Positions 1 to 11,014 of a DNA stretch of 64,000 bases are shown here, in pieces. Positions within the stretch are counted from its first letter, which is position 1. Every line of letters starts with the position of its first letter. Origin of the DNA: Desmodus rotundus (lineage: Eukaryota; Chordata; Mammalia; Chiroptera; Phyllostomidae); assembly GCF_022682495.2 (NCBI RefSeq), contig NC_071396.1:55796022-55860021 (forward strand), in the 5' to 3' direction. Under the pieces are notes generated by a model that was given only the letters and a program-made list of their open reading frames with translations, searched no databases and was not told where the DNA came from. The position numbers were made by a program, and so were the translations under genes.

Positions 1-1154
1 CAGGACAACACCAGACACAAACAAGCAGGGATGGAAGATGAAGAGTTTGGTGGCCCCAGACCTCCAGTCTCCAAATCCCATGAGTTGCCCTATTTCCTGC
101 AATGCCTTCTTGAATTTTCTGAGCTCCTCCAGGGTCCTTCCATTAATTCCCCTTTTGTGCTTAACTTAATTTGAGTTGAGTTTTCTATCACTTTCTACTG
201 AGACTCCTACCTAACATGATGTGGAAGAAAAAATTAGCTGTTATGACTTTATGTGCCAGAGGAAAAAGAACAAGAAAAAAGAACCGTTTATTACCAGGTC
301 TTTTTCCATCTCCAATCAACCCTGCTTCTGAGAGCTTTGAAAGTTGATCTGCCTTCCACATTTATATTTTCCACTCTTTGTTTTTTTCTCTTTTCACATT
401 GATTGCTTAGAAATCCAAGAAGAATTTTATTCATTTGGTTTGCTTGGTAAGATTGCATTCTTTAAAGCCAATTTCAGCTCACAATATAAGTACAAAAGGG
501 GAAATTTTCTTTATAATAGCAGTAACAATTAATAGCACACATTTTAAAAGAATCTATTTAAGATATTTCCTATCTGGGAAGAGTAATTTTAAAAGACTGA
601 TCTCACACTAGACTGAAGACCCAAAATGACTGAGGGGCAGTTGTGACCAAAATACAAAGACTAATAATAATAAAACCAAAGGCACACAGAAAGAATTTCA
701 AATGAAGTGTAACTGAGAAAGAGGCAACACATGCAGTTGTAATGTGAATAAGTTTGCCAAGTCTCTTCCATTCCCATGTGATTTTTCTAGGAGAAGGAAG
801 TGGGAGAGAAAAATAACTGAGGGTTGGAATGGGTCCAGGGGAAGCAGGGAAAAGAGAAGGGGGAGGGAAGGAGGCGACCATGAAGGGCACCAGGGTAAAG
901 GAAGGGTGAGGTGAGGGACAAATAACAAACTTAACAGAACAGAACTTAACTTGGCCTTGAACTAGTTATCACATTATTTTTCTCAAAGGTCCCACCAATT
1001 GATGAGATCTGACAGAAATGAGAATGTTTCAGTCATTGATTGAATAATGATAAGCTATCAAATATTTAGTCCAACCCAATTCTAAAGGGCTTTCTATCCA
1101 AAGGGCTTTAAATATTCAATCTTAGCAACAATCTGAAGAAGTAGCATTTGTTTT
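1..1154. other. Intergenic, nothing recognised
   Basis: AT-rich sequence with short purine-rich tracts near 836-915. No open frame here resembles a known protein, and I recognise no repeat family. The short frames on both strands look like chance. Confidence 0.5.
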
Positions 1155-1425
1155 AGACAGGGTTTCCTGGAAACAGACTTTGAGACAAGAAGTTACGTAC
1201 AGAAAGACTAGGGGTGATTTGGGGAGATACAGCCACAGGGAAATGAAGAATGCATGATTGGGCAAAAAGATGATCTCTCTGTCCCCAAATTTGGTTCCAG
1301 CTGAGGCCTCAGCCTATCCTATAGGAAGCTCTGGTGCTGGGTGGCTCCCACTGAGGTTAGGGAATTGAATGAGGCAATTCCCTTGCAGTACAAGACAGTT
1401 CCCAGTAAATTTGGGGGGTGGGTGG
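1155..1425. repeat. Possible old interspersed repeat
   Basis: The phrases 'gggtttcctggaaacagact' and, further on, 'ggaagctctggtgctggg' are typical of an old mammalian interspersed repeat that I have seen but cannot name with confidence. The copy is diverged and its edges are approximate. Confidence 0.35.
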
Positions 1426-3609
1426 GGAGGGGAGAGCACAGGCCTCTAAGAGGGAATCTGGGTGGAGCACTACCACCTCCAATACCATTATTATCAACAA
1501 TTTACAGATGAATAAACTGAAGCTCCCAAAGAGAGTAGAATTCAGTTTTTCCAAATTTTTATATGCAAGGGCATTAACTAACAGGTGAAAAGTCACTGGA
1601 AGAAAACAAATAATTTGAAGGCAGAACACACAAGAGTATCCAGATCAACACCACCAATATTTCTACAGAAAGAATAAGCCAATCAAAAGAGGTATTGGTG
1701 ACTTATAAAACCATGAGAAAATAAAATTCAAGAGGTAAACATAAGTACTAGAGAAATTACCCCATAAATAATTTGGGCCTTTGAATAATTCTTTCCTCAA
1801 AGGAAAAAAAATATTGTTTTCCTAAAATGGTCACATCAAAATTATCCTAAGTTATCAAGCAACTGATGATTCCCATCTTTGTCTGCTCACCAAGCAAGCT
1901 GATCTTACCAATAAAAGCATTTCTAATTGGTGTGGTAGTGAAGTCTCAAAGTATAAAGTGGTTTCTAATTTTGTTGTAGCTTCCCAGTTGCTTAAGTGAC
2001 TATTGTGGATAATATTATGCAATGGTTTTGTGTACTTGATTACCCCAAGTCTATCCCTCAGGCATGGACCTACTCAAAGTTAGAGATAAGATAAAACAGG
2101 GGCTAGGCATGCAAGTCAAAGCGTGTATTCCAGGGATGTAACAAATGTACCTATGTCACATGCACTCCTAACACTATCTTTACATGTGACCAGGCATAAC
2201 AGATTTGCTTTTTGTACTGTAGTTATTACTACCACTGTGTTGCACACGTGGTGACCAGGAGGCTAGGCCAGCCTCTAGTTTCTGCATGACATAACATTCC
2301 AGTGTTGTTCTCAGACTCTCCCTGGCATGACCAATTAAACAACTGTTAAAGGATGGGGAGATCATCCTTAGTCCTCCTAAGATGCTAATTAGTCCATCAA
2401 CAACTGCTTCCCTAACTTCAGAGTTGGAATAAAGAGGAAGCTTAAAGGCCAATTTCTCTGGGCACAAATCTTAAAAGACTGACTCATCTGCCACAACATA
2501 TGACACCAACCAGCTAAAAGATGCCCTGTGACCTTGGAATGAATGGCGAATATCACTGCTTACATTAATCAGTGAGGAGACTCCAGCAGAGAGGGCCAGG
2601 CCTCCCCTCTATCCCTCCTGGAACTGGATGTAGTCCATGGTCATTTTACTGAGAGAGAGAAGACAATTAAACAAGGCAGAACTGGTTGTGCTAGTTCCTG
2701 GGGCAAGCATTTCTAGGATTCTGGAGGCTCAAGTAAGATGAATAAATAATTCTTTGTTAGGCCTATTTACTATCCATTTTTTCTACTAGTATGTATGAAG
2801 CATCTTCTTTGAACCTGGCACAGAATGCATTAGAATGTAAAGAAAAGACAAATATGGTTCCTCTTTCCAAGAGCAGACCAAGCGTTGTTGTCCATTTACT
2901 CTGCATTCACCCTACTCTTCTCTCTTCAGAATAGAATCCTGTATTCCTTCAGGTTTTTACCCCACTCCCAGAGGTGGGCCATCTTGGTCTAGGAGTGCTC
3001 TCCATTGCCAGTGATTGGCAATAGAAGGGACATACGATCCAGTGTGGATATGAAGAGAAGTTTACTGGGGTCTTCTGCTAATGAGTTCCCCCTCCCCTGG
3101 ATCTGAACTAGGTGGCATCCCTATATCGGGCTAGCAGATACACTGTAGGTAGACAGCCTTGGTCTGACACCATCCCTGTGATGACAGGAATCAACAGATG
3201 GGAAAATCTGGGCCTTCAGTAAGGCCCCTGACCAATCACCCGTAAATACCACACTATCTTCGATGGCCCCATGCATGAGCTAACAAACCCACTTTTTAAT
3301 TCAAACCAGTTCAAGTTGGATTCTGTTCCTTTCAACTAGAGAATCCTAACTGGTAAAAACCTAACAGTCTAAATTTAGTTCCCCTGAGAGGTAGTCTCTA
3401 CAATCAAGCCATAGGATGAAATACTCTGCTGGAACTAGATTGCAAATGTCTCAAAGATGGGACTGGGTCCAATATTTCTTTGTATCTCTGGTACCCTACA
3501 AACACTAAATGCTGAATCCCTCATGCATTCAGATGAGATAATGTATAAATGAGTTCTCTGGTGGAGAAAATTGCTATTCAAATAAAATAATAAAGGAAAT
3601 AAGGCACTA
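1426..3609. other. Intergenic; L2-like fragment near 3425-3540
   Basis: No gene is visible. The stretch 3425-3540 (thresholds such as 'caaagatgggactgggtcc' followed by 'tttgtatctctggtaccct') reads like the 3' end of a plus-strand L2. The stretch 2925-3360 may be another old repeat, with a tail reading 'ccagttcaagttggattctg', but I cannot assign it. Confidence 0.4.
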
Positions 3610-3795
3610 ATACAAGCTCTTCATAATAACAGGTCCCATTTCTTGGGCACTTCAGGTGCGCCAGACATGTTCCTTGTGTAATTACATTGAGTAATTTGCC
3701 ATGTATTGATGCACTCCATCCTCACCAGGTACTGTTATTATCCACAGTTTCCAGGTGAAGAACCTGAGGCACAACATGTTTGCTCTGATATGGAG
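3610..3795 (-). repeat. MIR SINE fragment, minus orientation
   Basis: The order of motifs (a 'gggcacttcaggtgcgccag' block, then 'ccatcctcaccaggtactgt', then 'gaagaacctgaggcac') follows the reverse complement of the MIR core. The copy is strongly diverged and lacks its ends. Confidence 0.5.
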
Positions 3796-5321
3796 AAGAA
3801 ATTTGCCTGTTTAAGATGAAAATTCTCTATAGTTAAATAACTAATGATTAATAAAAATAAAACCTTAAAGTCTCCATGCTTCAACCAGTAGGACTTAGCT
3901 AGGCTAGTGCATGACTAACAGGATCGTGCTTCATCTTCTAGATAGGATGAGGGGGCGAAAAATAGGGATTTGCTTAGTTTTTCACTAACATTTTAATATG
4001 CTATGTTGATTTATAGATTCTCAGAGACCTGTCTTTTTTTTCTGCAGTCTAAAGGTTATTATAGAAGTATTTGATAATCCATGCTATTAGTCCAATATGT
4101 TACCTGTACTGTCTTACTATAAAATGTATCTACTTAACCGCCCATGTAGCTTTAAGCCAAAAAAACAAAAATTTTGCCCCATATATTTATCTGAAAATCA
4201 ATCAATATTTTTGGGGAAAACTTCTGCATCCTAGGCAGTGTTCTAGATGCCAAGGAAACATCAATAAACAAAGCAGCTCTAGTTACAGCCCCCAAGGAGT
4301 GTCATTCCCATCACACTCCCTTCCCTTTCTGCACATTCTTTTATAATAATGACTTCCTTGTACTTTCTGGGGGGGTGGTTCTTATCACTCAAATGTGCAT
4401 CCTTAGACCCTATTGTCTTCTACATTAAAAAGAAAGATAATATGTCTCTTAAGATGCAGCTACAATTCGAGCACCAAAAATCACCAGCACCATCCTTATC
4501 ATGGTTTATAGGACACAGTGAGTCTTGTGAAAGGCCATAAATGCAAAATGACTTAAAATATAAAAGTTAGTATGAAGTCTTCCCAAAAGGTCTTGTAATA
4601 GAAGACACTGAATATAATAGACCATGTGTATATTTTACTGATTTTAATAATTAGAAGAGTTTGATAGTTCTTCTCTAAATGTTGCATATTATAAAAGCAC
4701 AATCAGATGCCTACTTCTATCTGTTTAAGGAGAATAAAATTGGACACTGTAAGCCCAATAGTCCCAGTAAAAGTAAATGCTAAGAACCAGAAAGATTATT
4801 CAGGGTGAGTGGGCACCCACAATAGCCAATCAGAGAGAGGGATCTATGGTGTTTGCCAATAAAATGTATTAACCGGTGACCTACAAAGAAACACTAATTA
4901 CACAGACTGAGTCTCTCAACTCCTAGAAGATTAACACTCAAAGCTAATAAGGGAGATGTAAAAATGTAATGCTAACAAACCAAATCAATATTTGATTATA
5001 ACAGGATAATCAGTTATATAACAATAGCCAGCTGGATAATTAAAAAAAAAATTTCAAAGATAGTAGGTTACAAAATTAAGCCCTAGGCCTAAGATAAGGC
5101 CTGAAATAATCTCATTGACATAACAGATATCATTTAACTACAGAAAAGATCACTACAAAAAGCTGGTTTGGGTTAGAATCACCTTGGAGACACAAACAAG
5201 TCTGTCTAAGAATTAATCAATAAACCAAGTCCTGAATTTAGGCTGCTCTGATAAGGTAATCTTTTCTTTGGGACCAGCTAAGAATTTTGTGAGCCAAGGG
5301 GAAGAATAAAAAATAATAATA
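3796..5321. other. Intergenic; weak L2-like piece near 4190-4310
   Basis: No gene is recognisable. The segment 4190-4310 contains 'aggcagtgttctagatgcc' followed by 'caataaacaaagcagctct', the pattern of a minus-strand L2 3' end. The rest is AT-rich unique-looking sequence. Confidence 0.35.
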
Positions 5322-5530
5322 CTGACCTGGCTGGGTAGTTCAGTTGGTCAGAGCATCATCCTGATATACCAAGTTTACACGTTCGATCTCCAGTTGGGGC
5401 ACATACAAGAAGCAACCAATAAATGCCTAAATAACTTGAGCAACAAATCAATGTTCCTCTCTCTCTTCCTCTCCCTCTTTCCTTCCCTCCCTCTCTCTGT
5501 GTCTTAAATCAATAAATAAAATTAAAAATA
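5322..5530 (+). mobile_element. VES-type tRNA-derived SINE (older copy)
   Basis: The head reads 'cctggctgggtagttcagtt', followed by a degenerate pol III B box ('cgttcgatctc'), the VES phrase 'ggggcacatacaagaagcaa' and a CT-rich stretch before an A-rich tail. The layout is that of bat VES SINEs, tRNA-derived elements moved by L1. AT-rich repeats on both sides blur the target-site duplication. The many changes from the second copy at 23910 make it an older insertion. Confidence 0.8.
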
Positions 5531-5965
5531 ATAATAATAATATTGAAACCCTGAGGGTATATCAAACAAAGTATAGAAAATCAAGAACAGAAATAAGAAA
5601 GGCATTAAATTCATGATATTGATGCTTCAGACTAGATTTAAGTAAAACTATAGCAATAAATTCTGTAATCTTTACTTTATATATTTATGAATTAAGGTTT
5701 TAAAGTACCTAAAAGGATCAGCCTTTCTAAATGCATATGGCACTTAGTTTAAGTTGTTTAAATGATATGCTTAATAAATTTGTAGTCAATGTTTAAAGGC
5801 CCCAAGAAAAAATGGTTTTTAGTTTGGGGTATTTGATTCATGAGCTTAATAAATTGAGCATTAAACAAAGAACTAATGATTGTGAGTATTTCTCTCTGTA
5901 GAAAAACCCTTTGGACATAAAAGGATCTATCAGTAAGGACCTAGAGAGAAAGTAGTCTTACCTTG
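5531..5965. other. AT-rich intergenic DNA
   Basis: It begins with a short (AAT)n stretch after the SINE tail. I see nothing else in it. Confidence 0.45.
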
Positions 5966-6440
5966 TGTTAGTTATCTATCCCTAGGTAACAAGTGGTCCC
6001 CAAAATTCCTGGCTTAAAACAATGTTTATTATCTCCCAGTTTATCAGCCCGCAAGTGACGGATCCAGCAGGGTTTCACTGAGTGGTTCTGGCTCCAGGTC
6101 CCTCACAAGGCTGCAATTAAGATGCCAGCCATGGCTGAGTCTCCGCTCCACTAGGAAAAGAGCTCACCCTTGTAGGCTCACTGGCAGGATTCAGGTGCTA
6201 GCAGGTTGCTGACCCTCAGGCCTCAGCTCCTCCCTGGCTGCTGGCCATAAGCCACCCCCTGTTCTACACCATGGGGTCCTCCCCCTAAGGCGGCTCACAG
6301 CACGGCAGTTGGCATCACCAGAAGAGCAAGCAAGAAAGGCCAGAAAAAGCCTCAGAGTCTTTTATAACCTAATCTTGGAGGTGACCTGCCTTTGTGTTTG
6401 CCATAGCCTGCTGTTAGAAGCGAGTCCCTAAGTCCAGTTC
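5966..6440 (+). repeat. Old interspersed repeat, family not assigned
   Basis: It starts 'ttagttatctatccctaggt' and continues 'ggcttaaaacaatgtttatt', a widespread mammalian repeat head, followed by 'ggtttcactgagtggttctg' and a 'gaagagcaagcaagaaaggc' block. The piece at 53285-53690 looks like the distal half of the same family. I do not name the family because I cannot run a library search. Confidence 0.5.
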
Positions 6441-6594
6441 ACGCTCAAGGGGATGGCACAAGGGCAGAACACCAGGAGGTGGGGATCACCAGAAGCCATT
6501 TGAGAAGCTGTCTGCCTGCAAACTTGCCCAAGACCTTAGCCCGTAAGACAACAATGCACCGAGGGCTCTGGGTGTGCAACCAAATGTCATGTCT

Positions 6595-6725
6595 CCGCAA
6601 ACACCGAATCACCAAATACTGAACACCTATGCACCAGGCACTGTGGTGGGTGCCGGGGATGCAGTGGTAACTGAGGCACACTTTCTGCCCTCAGGGAGCT
6701 CAGAGTTGAATGAAGGAGACCAACA
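6595..6725 (-). repeat. L2 LINE 3' end, minus orientation
   Basis: The segment reads 'ctgaacacctatgcaccagg', then 'gccggggatgcagtggtaac' and 'ccctcagggagctcagagtt'. This is the reverse complement of the L2 3' end, whose plus strand ends in a 'gcctggcacatagtaggtgc' motif. Confidence 0.6.
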
Positions 6726-6749
6726 ATGAAAGGAAGTTTAGCCACTCCT

Positions 6750-6930
6750 TATACTTTCCCCTTCCTATGGCACCTATTATTTCATTTTGCAAATATACAT
6801 TTAAATTTCTAATTCCTGTGAGACTATAATGTCCCTGAGAGAAGGTACTCTGTCTGTTTCATCTTCTGGCTCCTTCTGTCTTGCACATGGCCTGACTCCT
6901 AGGAGACCTTCAAAAATACAACATTCTGAA
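6750..6930 (+). repeat. L2 LINE 3' end, plus orientation
   Basis: The phrase 'gtgagactataatgtccctg' and the following 'tctgtctgtttcatcttctg' and 'gcacatggcctgactcctag' match the usual L2 3' end: a gene-less tail that ends in short repeats. Confidence 0.55.
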
Positions 6931-8246
6931 CTTAAAAAGCAGGGATGGTCAATAATCTAGTAGCCATTCACATCTTAGTATGAATTTATGGCCCCAATCT
7001 TCTGAGAAATAATCATTAATAGGGAAGCTGGATAAAAGTGAACTAAGGGGACTGTATAAAGAGGAACTCATCATGTTGAAAGAGATAAACATTGACTTTA
7101 GTTTTATCAAGGCCTGATTTAACTGCCTCATTCCTCCCTCCTTCCCCATGCCCCTGATCCCCAAGCAATGAAGAAATTATACTGCATTATGGTTCCAGGT
7201 CTTCTCTGGGTTTTACATGTTCTTTAACACAGGCAGTAATTACATGATGTAACTCTGACACTAATGTAACTCCATTTCTCTCTCACATAATTGCATGAAT
7301 GTGAACTCTCTACAATTACTGTGTTTAATTAGAAAATGAGGAGATGCAACTAATGAGGACAGGTGATAAAAAACAACAGTGAACATTTCTTTCAAATTTA
7401 CCTTTATCATAAAATTCACTCTGAGTAAGCTCTAGTGAACCACAGCAATTTTTTATAAATGTGACTGGCACCGATCTAAGTGAATTTATTATCATAGCGA
7501 TCAATATCTGTGGAAGACTTAGAATAAGAACATTATCTTTCTTACAAACTTAAGCTTCATTGATATCTTCAGCCAGTTTAATTTGCAAAGGGAAATTATG
7601 GGTAAACTAAGTTAATGCTTTATGTGGATTTCAAAATTTCAATGTGCAATTTCTTCTTCAAAAGGGATCTTACCTGGAAGCCAAAATAAAAACAGAATAA
7701 AGCAGAGTTGTTCTAGGAGCAAAGGCATATGAGCTCTGCCCTCCTCACCCCACAGAATCCCCTGGACAGTCAGGGACAGGAAGATACAGCCATTCAAACC
7801 ACAACTGTCTTACAAGAAGGGTGGGGCTGTAAAAGGAAACCTGGCCCTGCAGACCTTCCCTGTGTAAAGGAGTAGATAGGCCTTGGGGCTAAACCCTGTG
7901 TGGGAATAGGGGCCAGAAAGATAAACTATGCTGCCTGCCAGAGCAGGAAGAGTAGAGGGCAGACTGGGATGCAAAGGGAGAAAAGAAAGGAGGAACCAGC
8001 AGGGTGGTTTAAGTGGCCCACAGAGTGAGCCAAAGTTGTGGTCTCATTACTGTAATATACTCTCAATCCCCAAGATGTCTCCCCCATGTCCGCTACAATT
8101 TGTTACTCTCACAAAGACCTAGTAAGGCAAGACGTTTGCGAGGATCGCAGAAAGGGCCTGCATGTCTGTAGTCTGTGTGGATGTGACATGGGAAGGAACT
8201 GCACATATGGCACTAAGCAATGATCGCTAAACTGAATTCAACTGTT
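6931..8246. other. Intergenic, nothing recognised
   Basis: No gene or clear repeat is visible. The frame at 7928-8122 has no recognisable domain. This is the unique flank of the L1 insertion that follows. Confidence 0.45.
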
Positions 8247-8258
8247 AAGATGATTCAA
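8247..8258 (+). repeat. Target-site duplication of L1 copy A, 5' side
   Basis: The 12-mer 'aagatgattcaa' lies just before the L1 5' end and recurs exactly at 15079-15090 after the L1 A-rich tail. A perfect duplication of this kind marks insertion by target-primed reverse transcription. Confidence 0.85.
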
Positions 8259-8270
8259 TGATTTTTGGGG

Positions 8271-8283
8271 GAAGATGGCGGCG
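8271..8283 (+). promoter_or_regulatory. YY1-like site at the L1 5' end
   Basis: The sequence 'gaagatggcggcg' contains the AAGATGGC core bound by YY1. In human L1 a YY1 site in the same position sets accurate transcription initiation. Copy B has the identical site at 34021-34033, and copy D has 'caagatggaggc' near its start. Confidence 0.55.
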
Positions 8284-8742
8284 AGATAGGTGGGAGCAGA
8301 GTCCACTTCCCCTCAACGCCAGTGAAATACCTAGCTGATCTGAGGAGCAGAGTGAATAGCCAACAGTATTCCAGCATATATGAAGATCGGAGACCAAAGA
8401 TAGAGGACATTGAAAGATCAGACAGTAAAAAGAGTGCTTAAGGACAATAAGGTCCCTTGGACCAGCGCGGGGACTAGGGTGGCTGATGCCCCGGCCCGGG
8501 CGCAGGGTCTGCTGCAGGATTCTTGGGAGAGAGCCAGGCTGGGCTGTGTGAGCAGCCAGGTGCTTGTTTGGACCAGGGGGGCTTGAATAGGAAGAATTTC
8601 TCAAAAAGAAAAAGAAAATAGAGGCACTCAGCGGCTAGTTAGAGAACTCTCAGCAGCAGCCAAGGCCTCTGGCGCCCCTCCCCCCTCTGCCCCTGGACTG
8701 TGAACACTGGAAAAGCAGCCCCGGCGCTCACCTGAAGCCCGG

Positions 8743-9016
8743 CTGGAGTGGACCCAGATTAGCGGACTGGGGGCTCACAACTGAAACTCCAGGTGAGCGC
8801 GTACCCCAATAAGTGGCCCAGCTGCCTGGGCGCCAGACCCAAAGTGCCCCAGTGGGCGCGTACCCCAATCAGTGGCCTGGGGCCCACACCTGAAACCCCG
8901 GGTGGGCGTGCGTCCTGATATGGGGCCCGTCTGCCTGGCGCACAGACAAAAAGCACCTGGGTGGGCGCACAATCGGATCAGTGGCTGGCTGCCCCCTCGC
9001 ACAGACCCAAAGCTGG
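8743..9016 (+). repeat. GC-rich imperfect tandem units in the L1 5' UTR
   Basis: Units opening with 'gtgagcgcg' or 'gtgggcg' start at about 8793, 8852, 8902 and 8961, spaced 59, 50 and 59 bases. Two kinds alternate: one with 'cagacccaaag' and one with 'cacacctgaaac'. So the real period may be a dimer of about 109 bases. The layout recalls the promoter monomers of rodent L1s, but these units lie well inside the 5' UTR, within the candidate intron. Confidence 0.65.
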
Positions 9017-9549
9017 AGATCGGCAGCCAACCCAAGTCCTAAGCGCAGATGGGCCATACAAACCCATCAATGGCCTGGCTGCCTGCAGGCAACCACACCC
9101 AAAAGCACTGGTTCTGAAAAACTCCTACCTAGCCCCTTCTCACAGAACCCTGCAGGGCCTACTGGCTCTCTAGGAGGAAGGCAGAACGCCCAGCAGAGGG
9201 GAGCAGCAGGGCTAGGGAAGACTGGAGTCCCCAGAAAGACTCGACCCAGTAGGGGGCTGAACTACCCCATAGCAGCACCGAGAGCCCCTAGCATCTAAGA
9301 CAGCAAAGAGAAAGAAGGTGGAATGTGAGTTGCCCCTAATTGGTGTAACTCAAGAACAGCACAGCTGGTGAACTAAAGGCCTAGTGGGGAGCAGAAGGAC
9401 CCGGAGGAACTAGACTGAAGGCTGAACAACAGCGAACACTGTGGCTCAGGAAGGGAGAGAAGTGAAACCAATCCTTCCAACCATCCCCACCTATTCCCCA
9501 GACAGGACAACTAGCAGAACTAACCTGAACAGTTTAAAGCGAGCAGAAG

Positions 9550-9812
9550 ACTTTTTTTTTCTTTCCTTTTTTTCTTTCCTTCTTTCCCCCTGAAATCCTT
9601 CTTCCTTTCTGTCCTTCTTTCTTTTTTTTATTCCTTCTTCCTTCCATCCTTTACCTTTTTTATTCCTTCTTCCTGCCTTCTTTTATTTATTCTGTTGTTT
9701 TAATTTTTGTTAAAATTACTTCTTATCTTGCCTCTGATCTCTCTCTATTCCTTCTTCCTTCCTTCCTTTCCATTTCTATTCCCTTTTTCCCTCCTTCCCT
9801 TCTCCTTTTCCC
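9550..9812 (+). repeat. Polypyrimidine (CTTT/CCTTC) tract
   Basis: This is a low-complexity stretch of C and T on the plus strand, with repeated 'ttccttct' words and a short interruption near 9700-9725. It runs directly into 'ccacag' at the candidate splice acceptor, so it may serve as that acceptor's pyrimidine tract as well as being a simple repeat. Confidence 0.75.
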
Positions 9813-10029
9813 ACAGGTGAGACAATAAAACCTGGAGTGCTGAAAAGACCAGAGTTAGACCATGTTACACCCATAAACGGCAGCTCAAGACCAGTGAGCA
9901 CAGGAGATTAAGGAGACAGCAGCACTGAATCCCATTGGCATTCTACCATAGAAGTTCATACCATTAACCCAGGGAGTCAGAATAGATCATTTTAAGAAGC
10001 AGAGGCTAACAAGAAGAGTCTCACAAACA

Positions 10030-10963
10030 ATGGGAAGACAAAGAAACAATCCCCAAATGAAAGGAAAGGAGGAAGCCTCAGAAAGAATGCTAACTGAAAA
10101 AGAGGCAAGTCAACTATCAGATACTGAGTTCAAAGCAATGGTTATCAGGAAGCTCACTGAGCTCACTGAGCTCACAGAGAACTACCAGAAACTACAGGGA
10201 AACTACAATGAACTTACCGTAAACTATATTAACATGAAAAATGAAATAGAAACTATCAACAAGGGCCAAGAGGAAAGGAAGAATACAATTTCGGAATTGA
10301 AGAACACAGTAGAAGGAATGAAAAGCAGATTTGATGAAACAGAGGATTGGATCACTGAGGTGGAGGACAAAGTAGAAAAAAAACACCCAGAAAGAGCAAG
10401 AAAAGGAAAAGAGGCTCAGAAAGAATGAAGAGGCAATAAGGGAAATGCAGGACAACATGAAACGTAACAATATCCGTATAATAGGAATAGCAGAAGGAGA
10501 AGAAGAAGAGCAAGGGATAGAAAACCTGTTTGAAAAAGTAATGATGGGAAATTTCCCTAATCTGAGGAGAGAAAAAGTCACCCAAATCCAGGAAACACAG
10601 AGAGTCCCAAGCAAGCGGAACACAAAGAGGCCCACTGCAAGACACATCATAATTAAAATGGCAAAATTCCAAGACAAGGAGAGGATCTTAAAGGCAGCAA
10701 GGGAGAAACAGGAAGTAACATACAAGGGAGCCCCAATAAGGTTAGCAGCTGACTTCTCAATGGAAACGCTCCAAGCCAGAAGAGAATGGCAAAAAATATT
10801 CCAAGTAATGAGAACCAGAGGCCTGCAACCAAGGCTACTTTACCCAGCAAGGCTCTCAATCAAGATAGAAGGCCAAATAAGGAGCTTCCCAGACAAAATA
10901 AGTCTAAAAGAATACACTTCCACGAAACCAGCTCTGCAGGAGATGCTAAAGGGACGGCTTTAA
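10030..10963 (+). pseudogene. L1 ORF1 (RNA-binding chaperone), frameshifted
   Basis: ORF1p is the trimeric nucleic-acid chaperone of L1 particles. The first frame (10030-10428, 132 codons) holds the N-terminus and the heptad-rich coiled coil. The second (10445-10963, opening frame upstream of it) carries the RRM-like domain, with 'NNIRIIGI' and 'EGEEEEQGIENLF', and the C-terminal domain ending 'EMLKGRL'. The join lies at an eight-A run (10376-10383), where one base too many puts the frames apart. Copy B has the same eight-A run and the same split. An unbroken frame would be about 310 codons, normal for mammals. A 9-bp 'ctcactgag' unit is repeated here once more than in copy B. Confidence 0.85.
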
Positions 10964-11014
10964 GGAAAGGAAGGAAAAGAGAAAGACAGAGGAACACAGG
11001 TAGGAATAAAGGCA

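Larger units (their letters stand above)
8425..9816 (+). other. Candidate intron in the L1 5' UTR
   Basis: Aligning copy A with copy B by eye leaves one large gap, 8425-9816 in A, 1392 nt. The block starts 'gtaaaaagag', a fair splice donor, and ends 'cttttcccacag', a strong acceptor after about 260 bases of C/T-rich sequence. In B the flanks are joined directly between 34173 and 34174. The base before the donor is A in copy A and G in copy B, so A's donor may be slightly weakened. A one-base shift of the gap is possible because G occurs on both sides. Removal by splicing is inferred from this match. Confidence 0.75.
8259..10029 (+). promoter_or_regulatory. 5' UTR and internal promoter region of L1 copy A
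   Basis: The region precedes ORF1 and should hold the internal RNA polymerase II promoter that full-length L1s carry. It contains a YY1-like site at its very start, GC-rich imperfect tandem units (8743-9016), a mixed middle part and a long C/T-rich tract (9550-9812). Only its first 166 or so and last 213 bases are kept in copy B. Promoter function is inferred from the L1 family and is not shown by the sequence itself. Confidence 0.7.

Noticed and set aside
5322..5400. A possible tRNA gene at the head of the SINE (also at 23910-23980)
   Set aside because: Only the A and B boxes of a tRNA-like promoter are kept. The body, CT stretch, A-rich tail and duplications show that these are VES SINEs.
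8245..9057. Several overlapping frames of 60-119 codons on both strands in the L1 5' UTR
   Set aside because: They are GC-rich chance frames in the 5' UTR with no start context or known domain. They also differ between copies because the block is missing in B.
10192..10725. A 177-codon minus-strand frame, found again at 34540-35073 in copy B
   Set aside because: It lies exactly antisense to L1 ORF1 and is kept only because the two L1 copies are alike. Its hydrophobic look comes from reading lysine- and glutamate-rich codons in reverse.
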